Assembly (NCBI GenBank): GCA_021730635.1 | Contig: JAJNNC010000002.1 | Span: forward strand, 835,670 to 899,669 | DNA from: Catalimonadaceae bacterium JC749 | GTDB lineage: Bacteria; Bacteroidota; Bacteroidia; Cytophagales; Cyclobacteriaceae | DNA: 64,000 bases | Direction of reading: 5' to 3' | In this document: positions 45,796 through 52,901 of the stretch, one piece after another | Numbering within the stretch: position 1 is the first letter of the stretch | Layout: every line of letters starts with the position of its first letter | Program-made: the position numbers and the translations under genes | Notes under the pieces: generated by a model | What the model saw: only the letters and a program-made list of their open reading frames with translations | Database searches by the model: none | Told to the model about the DNA's origin: nothing

Positions 45796-46191
45796 ATGCG
45801 ATATATTGTGCAAGCTCGGTTAAAACACCACAAAGAACAGGCTTTAAAACAAGCCATCCGGAAGAGAACTTTGGGCAAAGGTTCTATTGCGGGGGGTGAG
45901 TATGTCAGAAATATGAAGCAGGCCAGGTTATTAGACAATGGTACTGCTACCTGGATTGAAATATGCTTTTGTGATCCTCCACTGGACGAAGAACGACCTT
46001 ATTGGGAAGAGTATTTTCACCTTCTTGCCATAGAAGACGCGGTGGACAGACAACATTGTAAACATGAAACGGGCAAAAAGCCCTGGTCTTGTGTCAGCTG
46101 TAACTGCACGGCAAAGCAGGAAAAAGCAATGGAAAGCTTGGGCAAGTCTTTTTATGAGTCCTTGCCACACACTGATGATCCGAAAAGCTGA
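45796..46191 (+). CDS. Cys-rich protein of unknown function
   Basis: A 131-residue cytosolic protein starting MRYIVQARLKHHKEQALKQA, a ferredoxin-like or dimeric alpha/beta-barrel-like opening. It has six cysteines: Cys57 and Cys59 in IEICFCDPP, and Cys88, Cys99, Cys102 and Cys104 in the HCKH to SCVSCNCT segment. The grouping suggests a bound metal or an Fe-S or redox centre. I have a vague memory of similar proteins in other phyla, including cyanobacteria, but cannot name a family. It is convergent with the VOC gene. Confidence 0.68.
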   Translation: MRYIVQARLKHHKEQALKQAIRKRTLGKGSIAGGEYVRNMKQARLLDNGTATWIEICFCDPPLDEERPYWEEYFHLLAIEDAVDRQHCKHETGKKPWSCVSCNCTAKQEKAMESLGKSFYESLPHTDDPKS

Positions 46192-46257
46192 GTTATACGG
46201 AAAAGTGATCAGCCTGCTGACAGTATTTGTCCGGAGGGTCTGTGAAAAGGCAGCGAC

Positions 46258-46644
46258 TTAAGCCTTTAGGTCTTCATGGATACACAGATAGTTGCCTTCC
46301 GTATCTTTGAACCAGGCTGCTTTTTCAGCGCCTAATACACAAACATGATTCACTGTTTTGAGACCGGGCAGATCGTAGTCTTCAAAAGTAACCCCTGTGT
46401 GTTCCAGATCCCGGACCGCTGCTTCTATGTTGTCTACCTCGAAGCTCAGCGCTGTATGATCTGCCTTGGTGCCTCCTTCTTTGGGAAACAGGGCAATCAA
46501 AGTGCCATCGGTGCACGAAAAAAGAAACTGTCCATCCTCTTTCATACCTACCGGATGGAGTCCAAGCGTTTTTTCATAAAACCCCCGTGCTCGTTCTAAA
46601 TCAATAACGGGTAAAATAGTGGTGACTTTGGCGTGAGTAAGCAT
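46258..46644 (-). CDS. VOC (glyoxalase/bleomycin-resistance/dioxygenase) superfamily protein
   Basis: A 128-residue single-domain VOC protein: MLTHAKVTTILPVIDLERAR, then the paired beta-alpha-beta-beta-beta modules with FLFSCTDGTLIALFP and, in the second half, DHTALSFEVDNIEAAVRDLE and AAWFKDTEGNYLCIHE. The positions equivalent to metal ligands (a His in the second module, a Glu near the end) are present, but the substrate cannot be predicted; glyoxalase-like detoxification is one option. Its ribosome binding site is unusually strong for this genome. Confidence 0.82.
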   Translation of the reverse strand: MLTHAKVTTILPVIDLERARGFYEKTLGLHPVGMKEDGQFLFSCTDGTLIALFPKEGGTKADHTALSFEVDNIEAAVRDLEHTGVTFEDYDLPGLKTVNHVCVLGAEKAAWFKDTEGNYLCIHEDLKA

Positions 46645-46650
46645 AATAAT

Positions 46651-46659
46651 ACCTCCTTT
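46651..46659 (-). promoter_or_regulatory. Perfect Shine-Dalgarno of the VOC gene
   Basis: On the minus strand the bases read AAAGGAGGT, a full match to the anti-Shine-Dalgarno, six bases before the ATG. Most genes in this window lack any such site. Confidence 0.7.
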
Positions 46660-46806
46660 CTGTAGAGAGGCTCGCCAGGGCTTAGCGATGCAGAGACTTT
46701 CTGCCAGGCCCAGTCTGAAGAGGATCAGCTTGCGAAGGCCTTACTGCTACTATATTCTAATGTCAGCAAAATTTTGAATATGTTCAGCAGCAATGCCTTA
46801 CTTTTT

Positions 46807-48009
46807 TTATTTTTTCAAGGTAAAGGTAAACAGGCAGCCTTTTCCCAAGACTGAAGAGAGTGTGAGGTGTCCTCCCAGTTCTTCCACCAGGGATTTGACG
46901 GTAGAGAGTCCAACACCACTACCCAGCTTGCCGTACCGGTCTCTGATGCCCAGGGTATGAAATACTTCAAAAATTTTTTCCTGATCTTTTGGATCAATGC
47001 CCGGACCATTATCTTCTACAGTAAATTTCCAGTGCGTGGCGGTTTCTGCCATAGCAATCTGGATGAATCCCTTTTCTTTGTCATTGTATTTTATGGCATT
47101 GCTGAGTAGGTTTTGCAGAATCTGTTGCAGCGCAACTTTATAAGATTGAATGACGGGCAAGTCCTGGGAATAAGCGACAGTGACATTGTCAGGAATGGTC
47201 AGCAGTTCACAAATTTCTTTAAATAGCTGATTGAGGTCTACTTCCTGGGTATCCTGCGAAACAAGTTCAGGTATTTTTGAGTAAGACAGAACATCATCTA
47301 CCAAACATCTTAATCTTTCAGCAGACGTGTTGATATGTTCCACATACTTCCGCCCTAGTGGATCAAGATGGCCACTGTACTTTTCCTGCAGGGTATTTGT
47401 CAGGGAAGTAATATTGAACAAGGGAGCTTTCATATCATGAGAGCAAATATGTGCAAAACGGCTCAATGCTTCGTTCGTTTTTTCCAACCGATGGGTAATA
47501 ATTTCCATCTCTCTGACCTTTTTCCTCAACTCCAACTGGGTCATCACCTGATGAGCCAATGCTTTTAGTGCCTCCTGCTGTTGCTGGTTTAGGTTTCTGG
47601 GCATGTTGTCGATCACACACAACGTGCCTAACGGGTGCCCTTCTGGCGTGATCAGAGGAGCCCCTGCATAAAAAACAACATGCGGTTCTCCGGTTGCCAG
47701 AGGATTATCGGCAAACCGTTCGTCCTGAGAAGAATCAGGAACTACTGTAATTTGCTGAGGATTCAGGATAGCATGGGCACAGAACGAATAGTCTCTGGAA
47801 GTTTCCCGGGTTTGTAAGCCATAATGAGATTTGAACCATTGTCTGTCAGCATCAACAAAACTCACCAGGGCGATAGGCGTATGACAAATTTCAGCAGCAA
47901 TTTTCGTGATATCGTCAAAATCACTCTCGGGCAGTGAATCGAGTATATTATAGTGGTTCAATGCCCTCAACCGCTGATTTTCGTCTTCCGGTAATGGAGC
48001 TTGCTTCAT
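46807..48009 (-). CDS. GAF-domain sensor histidine kinase
   Basis: A 400-residue soluble kinase. The N-terminal GAF domain (about 20-160) has PIALVSFVDADRQWFKSHYG and GHPLGTLCVIDNMPR, as in phytochrome-like or redox-sensing GAF kinases. The HisKA dimerisation helix carries the phosphorylated His191 in CSHDMKAPLFN. The ATPase has NLLSNAIKYND (N box), VEDNGPGIDP (G1) and GSGVGLSTVKSLVEELGG (G2). There is no membrane segment and no response regulator beside it, so it is an orphan kinase signalling to a regulator elsewhere. Confidence 0.93.
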   Translation of the reverse strand: MKQAPLPEDENQRLRALNHYNILDSLPESDFDDITKIAAEICHTPIALVSFVDADRQWFKSHYGLQTRETSRDYSFCAHAILNPQQITVVPDSSQDERFADNPLATGEPHVVFYAGAPLITPEGHPLGTLCVIDNMPRNLNQQQQEALKALAHQVMTQLELRKKVREMEIITHRLEKTNEALSRFAHICSHDMKAPLFNITSLTNTLQEKYSGHLDPLGRKYVEHINTSAERLRCLVDDVLSYSKIPELVSQDTQEVDLNQLFKEICELLTIPDNVTVAYSQDLPVIQSYKVALQQILQNLLSNAIKYNDKEKGFIQIAMAETATHWKFTVEDNGPGIDPKDQEKIFEVFHTLGIRDRYGKLGSGVGLSTVKSLVEELGGHLTLSSVLGKGCLFTFTLKK

Positions 48010-48158
48010 AGTATTTGTAAAGGTTACCAGGTATGAATGAGGGTTAAGACAGTGTGGAAAGTAACAATAAGAAAAAGCTATCAGACTGGCAAAAAGTTCC
48101 CGCTTTCTGCAGTATTGCTACTCATTCTGGTAAAATGGAAGACCGGCGATGTGTAAGA

Positions 48159-49025
48159 TTATTCTTCTAAATTCATAATTTCTACTTTCCTGAATTCTAT
48201 GGGATGGCTTTCACTTTGTAAAGAAATGTATCCGGCTGATAGGAGGGTTCCATCCCTTTTTATTGCAGGGTCATACCCACTGACTACACCGCCACCGATC
48301 GTAGGGTTTTCATATACGAGCACCGTATCACCTTCCACAATGTGTTTGATCAGTTCAGAGCCATGAACTTCCACTTCCACGGTCACCCATTGATCTCCAT
48401 CATAAGTTTTAGAGCTGGAGTTGATGCAGTGCCCGGGAATCTGCTGACTTTCCCTCATCGCTTCCGTACCGGGAGTGCATAAGTTGGCCGTAGGACGTTC
48501 GCCGGAGCCTGTGCCACCGAGCAACTGGCATTCCAGAGAAATAGGAAAATCCTGATCTTTCCCCATACTTTCAGGGGACTGGCCGTGGAGCATAATGCCG
48601 CTGTTACGGATGGCCCAACCTTCGCCACCAGGAGGTTGTTGTCCGGTAAAGCGATATTCTACCCTCAGGATATAATGAGAAAAAGGCTGGTTGTAAAAAA
48701 TATGACCGTACTGCTGATCGAAATTCTCATACTGGTCATAAGCTACTTTCAGGATGCCCTCTTCCACCCGAAAAGTATTACCGAAATTATCGTTCAGTTC
48801 GTGTCCTCTGATTTTAACAGACCAGCCATCCAGATCCTTTCCATTGAAAAGAGATACCCATTCTCCTGACGCCGGCGTTTTCTGATTTTCTGTAGAAGTG
48901 GCTACAGTGCTGTCGGATTGCGTAGTATTTTGCGCTTCCTGCTGCGTCGTTTGGCTACAGCCCAGGAACGTGACCAACACCATGATAAATCCGCCACTGT
49001 TGTAGATGATGTTCTGTAAATGCAT
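48159..49025 (-). CDS. DUF1080 (3-keto-disaccharide hydrolase-like) lipoprotein
   Basis: A 288-residue exported protein with one DUF1080 beta-sandwich domain, from WVSLFNGKDLDGWSVKIRG to HPIEFRKVEIMNLEE. The family includes 3-keto-glycoside hydrolases and glycan-binding lectin-like folds. The signal ends in LGC (about residue 23), and a Thr/Ser/Gln-rich linker follows. I start it at the ATG on 49025; the ATG on 48983 would cut most of the signal. The frame stays open upstream to 49430, but that part is antisense to the SDR gene and not coding. Confidence 0.8.
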   Translation of the reverse strand: MHLQNIIYNSGGFIMVLVTFLGCSQTTQQEAQNTTQSDSTVATSTENQKTPASGEWVSLFNGKDLDGWSVKIRGHELNDNFGNTFRVEEGILKVAYDQYENFDQQYGHIFYNQPFSHYILRVEYRFTGQQPPGGEGWAIRNSGIMLHGQSPESMGKDQDFPISLECQLLGGTGSGERPTANLCTPGTEAMRESQQIPGHCINSSSKTYDGDQWVTVEVEVHGSELIKHIVEGDTVLVYENPTIGGGVVSGYDPAIKRDGTLLSAGYISLQSESHPIEFRKVEIMNLEE

Positions 49026-49233
49026 AAGCAGTTTTGAAAGTTTAGGATAAGAAATAGCAAGGGTAAATGTAATCAATGCTTGAGGATATCTTAAAAAACA
49101 ATGTGTCAAAATAAAGCAATGATAGGCCAGAGGCAGTGAAATATATGCAAAAAGAAAAACCTTAAAGGAAATAAAGCGGTTTTTAAAAGAGTAACTTTTT
49201 GAATTGTATATAGGATCGCTAATTTTTTTATCT

Positions 49234-50121
49234 ATGGAAGAAATGAAGGATAAGATATGTTTGATCACGGGAGCAAATTCCGGTATCGGTAAAGTGACAG
49301 CCCGTGAACTGGCGAAAAGAGGGGCCCATGTGATCATGCTGTGCCGGAATGAGGAAAAAGCGGAAAAGGCAAAAGAAGACATATTAAAAGTATGCGGCCA
49401 CGACCGAGTGGATATTGTGTTGGCAGACATGGCCTCTACCCGGCAAATCAGAGAGGCAGCTGTTTATATCAATCAACATTATCCCAGGATTGATATTTTG
49501 AACAACAATGCCGGTCTGATCATGGGAAATAAACGGAAAACAACTGAGGATGGCTTTGAGATGACCTTTGGTGTCAATCATTTGGCGCCCTTTCTACTTA
49601 CGCATCTGCTGATGGATCAGCTGAAAGCCAGTCCGCAGGGTAGTATCCTCAATGTGTCCTCTGAAGCTCACCGGTATGCAAAGCTGGATTTTCAAAATGT
49701 ACAGTATGAAAAAGGTTATGGGGGCCTGAAAGCATATTGTCTTTCCAAACTCTGTAATATTTTATTCACCCGGGAGCTGAGCAAAAGACTCAGAGGAAGT
49801 CATATTGTCACCAATGCCTTACATCCGGGAGCCGTGGCTTCCAATTTTGGTAGAGATGCTTCCAGCCTTTTTGGTGTTGTTATTCAGCTGTCCAAACCTT
49901 TTATGATCAGTGAAAAAGAAGGGGCAGAAACCAGCATTTACCTGGCTACCAGCAAAGAAGCTAATAAAGCCAATGGCTTGTATTTTAAGAATAAAAAACC
50001 CATTCAGCCTTCCAAAGCAGCTTTGAGCGATCATAATGCCAAAAGATTGTGGGAAATCAGTGAAGAACTGTTGCAAATTCATTTTGATCCCCAGGTCAAA
50101 GTAAGCGTTCAAAAAGTTTAG
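49234..50121 (+). CDS. Short-chain dehydrogenase/reductase, retinol dehydrogenase-like
   Basis: A 295-residue classical SDR. The NAD(P)-binding motif TGANSGIG is at residues 12-19, NNAG at about 90-93, and the catalytic triad is Ser142/143 with Tyr168 and Lys172 (YCLSK). Residues CRNEEKAEKA after the second strand suggest NADP preference. The sequence most resembles the retinol dehydrogenase or WW-domain oxidoreductase branch, whose bacterial substrates are unknown. The ATG at 49234 is chosen; another Met three codons later is possible. It lies divergent from the DUF1080 gene. Confidence 0.86.
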   Translation: MEEMKDKICLITGANSGIGKVTARELAKRGAHVIMLCRNEEKAEKAKEDILKVCGHDRVDIVLADMASTRQIREAAVYINQHYPRIDILNNNAGLIMGNKRKTTEDGFEMTFGVNHLAPFLLTHLLMDQLKASPQGSILNVSSEAHRYAKLDFQNVQYEKGYGGLKAYCLSKLCNILFTRELSKRLRGSHIVTNALHPGAVASNFGRDASSLFGVVIQLSKPFMISEKEGAETSIYLATSKEANKANGLYFKNKKPIQPSKAALSDHNAKRLWEISEELLQIHFDPQVKVSVQKV

Positions 50122-50149
50122 CTGAACCCTCTGTTCAGGAAGAATGTTG

Positions 50150-50157
50150 TATATTTG
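50150..50157 (+). promoter_or_regulatory. Possible -7 element for the YpdA-like gene
   Basis: TATATTTG matches TANNTTTG, 32 bases before the ATG at 50190. No clear -33 box. Confidence 0.38.
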
Positions 50158-50189
50158 CCACTTCATGCATAGTAATTAAACTGAAAATT

Positions 50190-51197
50190 ATGACAATTTA
50201 CGATGTGCTCATTGTGGGGGCAGGTCCTTGTGGTTTGTCTTGCGGCATTGAGGCGAAAAGGAACGGTCTTCAATATGCTATACTGGATAAAGGCAGTATC
50301 ACTGAGTCTATACGCCGTTATCCTATTAACATGACTTTTTTTTCCAGTGCCGATATGATCGCCATCGGCGAGGTGCCTTTTGTTTCCCTGAACCTTCGCC
50401 CGAGCCGGATTGAAGCACTCAAATATTACCGGAAAGTAGCAGAGCATTTTGCACTCAATATTCACATTTTTACAGAGGTACAAGATATTCAGCAGGAAGG
50501 TGACCTTTTTGTGTTACAGACAACCCAGGGAGAATACCGTACCAAGAAGGTTGTCTTAGCCATTGGTTATTATGATATTCCTCGCGAATTAAATATTCCG
50601 GGAGAAAATTTACCCCATGTAACCCATTATTACGACGAGCCTTACCGCTATACGATGACCCATGCCGTAGTGGTAGGAGGGGCTAACTCAGCCATTGAAG
50701 TAGCCTTGGATTTATACCGGAACGGTGTTCATGTGACAGTGGTGCATCAGTTCGACTGGTTTGATAAAACAGCCAAATACTGGATTGTGCCGGACATTGA
50801 AAACAGGGTGAAAAAAGAAGAGGTAAAGGCCTATTTTAATTCGGAAGTAACGGAGATCACAGAAAAAGAAGTTTTCATTCGAAATATTCAAACCGGAAAG
50901 ACCGATAAGATTCCTGCCGACTTCGTATTTCTAATGGTAGGCTATCATCCGGACGCAAAATTTCTGCGCAGGGTAGGCGTTGGCCTCAATGGAGAAATGC
51001 TGATACCGGAAATCAATGCAGAAACTTTTGAGAGCAATATACCCGGTATTTATATGGCAGGTTCTGTCATTGGTGGGGAGGAAACGGCAAAGGTATTCAT
51101 CGAAAATGGAAAATTGCATGCCCAACCCATTATGCAGCATATCAGGCAGCAGCTTTCTGAAAAGCAGGAAAAGGTATGGGTAAAAAAAGAAGCTTAA
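50190..51197 (+). CDS. YpdA-family FAD-dependent (bacillithiol disulfide) reductase
   Basis: A 335-residue pyridine nucleotide-disulfide oxidoreductase-like protein. The FAD motif GAGPCGLSCG is at 10-19, and Cys14, the active-site cysteine of YpdA, sits inside it; the NADPH motif VVVGGANSAIEVALDL is in the middle. It ends with the FAD-binding IPGIYMAGSVIGGEETAKVF. YpdA reduces bacillithiol disulfide using NADPH in Firmicutes, and many Bacteroidota carry it. Bacillithiol-synthesis genes (bshA-C) are not in this window, so the thiol is an inference. The gene is convergent with the SGNH hydrolase gene. Confidence 0.88.
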   Translation: MTIYDVLIVGAGPCGLSCGIEAKRNGLQYAILDKGSITESIRRYPINMTFFSSADMIAIGEVPFVSLNLRPSRIEALKYYRKVAEHFALNIHIFTEVQDIQQEGDLFVLQTTQGEYRTKKVVLAIGYYDIPRELNIPGENLPHVTHYYDEPYRYTMTHAVVVGGANSAIEVALDLYRNGVHVTVVHQFDWFDKTAKYWIVPDIENRVKKEEVKAYFNSEVTEITEKEVFIRNIQTGKTDKIPADFVFLMVGYHPDAKFLRRVGVGLNGEMLIPEINAETFESNIPGIYMAGSVIGGEETAKVFIENGKLHAQPIMQHIRQQLSEKQEKVWVKKEA

Positions 51198-51228
51198 CAG
51201 AAAGTGCCTGGCTACCCTGAATCTGACA

Positions 51229-51260
51229 GAGGTTTTATTCCCGTCCATGGAATTAACCTC
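51229..51260. repeat. Hairpin between convergent genes (terminator-like)
   Basis: GAGGTT (51229-51234) pairs with AACCTC (51255-51260) and ATTCC (51237-51241) with GGAAT (51249-51253) around a seven-base loop. No T run follows on either strand. Confidence 0.5.
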
Positions 51261-51286
51261 CTGAAGTGTAACCCCTTTGCATGTAA

Positions 51287-52888
51287 TTACTGTCCGCTCG
51301 GTGCTGCCACAATCACTGTACGGAAGGGTGTTGTGTCTACCAAAGGAATATCCGCATCAAAAGCGCTCTCAATGACTTTGATCACTTCGTTAGCAATCAG
51401 CGCATGTCCCTTTGGGTTCGGATGAATCCCATCGGTTGAAATGATCCCATTGGGAGAAAAGTCTGGCTGAAGGTTTACCCCATCGACTACCATGCCTCGT
51501 ACGCCGTCGGCGGCGGCTATTGCTTCCGGAGACAGACCTAGTTGTGTAGCCTGTGCTGGCGTCAGCCCTGCCAGATTAGCAAAAATTTGATTGATATCTA
51601 CCAATGCCACTCTTCCTCCCGTAGCAGCAACAATCTGTGCTATAATGGCATTAAAAGTAGCCAGACGGGTATTCAACACGATCTGTTCATTGAGGGTGAG
51701 CACGTGCTGATCGCCTGCGGCTTGCTGCAATCCATAGGGCCCGTTTCCTGAGTCCTGTCCCAAAACCCTGGCGATAGGAAACAACAGCAGATCGGTAGGG
51801 TCCGCCTGTCGGAGCTTAGGCAACAGGACGGTGTCTTCCGGCGCGGGAGTAGCAGCCGATATATCCGCTTCGCTCAGGGCGCTGTCTATCATGACAATAG
51901 GGTTGTTAGGCCCTTCTGTAAAAGCTATTTTTCTTCTGGCGGCTTCCTCGGCTGTGATTTTTCCTAGCAGTACGGCAGCATCCAGCCCGCTGTTGTATTC
52001 CTGGTAACCGGCATTGAGTGCACTGGTACTGGCCTGGTCCAACGTAAAGGGATTGTAACGGACTGCCCGGAAATAGGGGAGTAAGGTTACCGAAGGAAGG
52101 TTGATCGCCACGCCCTGCGCATTGGGTACAGACAACAGACTGTTGATGACAGCTGTATAGGCCTGGGTAAAGCTGTTGATATTGGTCAGGGTAGCGGTAT
52201 TGGTGGCTTGAACATCCGGGTTCGTTTCTCCATCCGGGGCTGTGCCGCCGGAAGTTGCCCAGCCCAATACATCGTTGCCTCCCAGCCAGACGCTGAAGAA
52301 AGTGCCCTGGGCTGCTGTAGCATCTCCAAGCATGGAGGTCGAAGGAGAAGAGGCAAATCGCCCGAAAAAAGGATTGGCTTGTCCGTAACCGGCAAAAACC
52401 GCATCGATTACCCGGGCTCCCGGCACACCAAAGTTGTTAAGCTGAGCAATATCTCCATTGTATGGCGTGATAGGGTCTCCCGGTGAAGTAGCCACAGGAC
52501 CGGGGATAGAAAGATCCAGTACAAAACGCCCAAAAGCAGGATTGGCAAGATCATTATTCAAAGAGATATTGAAACCATTGGAAGCTGCAATATCAGGCTG
52601 GTTGAAGGTTCCACCCCCGATGCCTTCAATTTTAAACTGTTCTGCCAGAATATTAGGAAAAGCACTGATTTGTCCGGTGGTATACAAGGCCGCATCCATC
52701 AGGCCCGCCGTCAGGGAATTCCCAATGGACACATATTTGGAGAAATTCGCAGTGCCCGGATCCCCTGTTAAGGTGGGTGTGGTAGGTTCAGGATTGTCTT
52801 CTTTTCTCTGATCAATCAGATCATCTTCAGAGCTACAGGCCGAAAACATAAGAAGAACCCACAGAAAATATATCCTATATTGATTCAT
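51287..52888 (-). CDS. SGNH/GDSL-type hydrolase lipoprotein
   Basis: A 533-residue outer-membrane-type lipoprotein (signal ending in FSAC, Cys18) with an SGNH esterase fold. Block I is SIGNSLTAG with the nucleophile Ser58 (Asn replacing the usual Asp), block III is GGNDVLGW and block V is TDGIHPNPKGH with the Asp486-His489 pair. It begins 13 bases after the TonB-dependent receptor stop on the same strand. Such pairs, a surface hydrolase with a receptor, resemble the Sus-like logic of cutting a substrate and importing products. Its natural ester substrate is unknown. Confidence 0.86.
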   Translation of the reverse strand: MNQYRIYFLWVLLMFSACSSEDDLIDQRKEDNPEPTTPTLTGDPGTANFSKYVSIGNSLTAGLMDAALYTTGQISAFPNILAEQFKIEGIGGGTFNQPDIAASNGFNISLNNDLANPAFGRFVLDLSIPGPVATSPGDPITPYNGDIAQLNNFGVPGARVIDAVFAGYGQANPFFGRFASSPSTSMLGDATAAQGTFFSVWLGGNDVLGWATSGGTAPDGETNPDVQATNTATLTNINSFTQAYTAVINSLLSVPNAQGVAINLPSVTLLPYFRAVRYNPFTLDQASTSALNAGYQEYNSGLDAAVLLGKITAEEAARRKIAFTEGPNNPIVMIDSALSEADISAATPAPEDTVLLPKLRQADPTDLLLFPIARVLGQDSGNGPYGLQQAAGDQHVLTLNEQIVLNTRLATFNAIIAQIVAATGGRVALVDINQIFANLAGLTPAQATQLGLSPEAIAAADGVRGMVVDGVNLQPDFSPNGIISTDGIHPNPKGHALIANEVIKVIESAFDADIPLVDTTPFRTVIVAAPSGQ

Positions 52889-52901
52889 GATCTTTATTGA
52901 T

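Noticed and set aside
49026..49430. Upstream extension of the DUF1080 frame on the minus strand
   Set aside because: The first 65 or so codons are antisense to the SDR coding region and lack exported-protein features; the lipoprotein signal starts at 49025.
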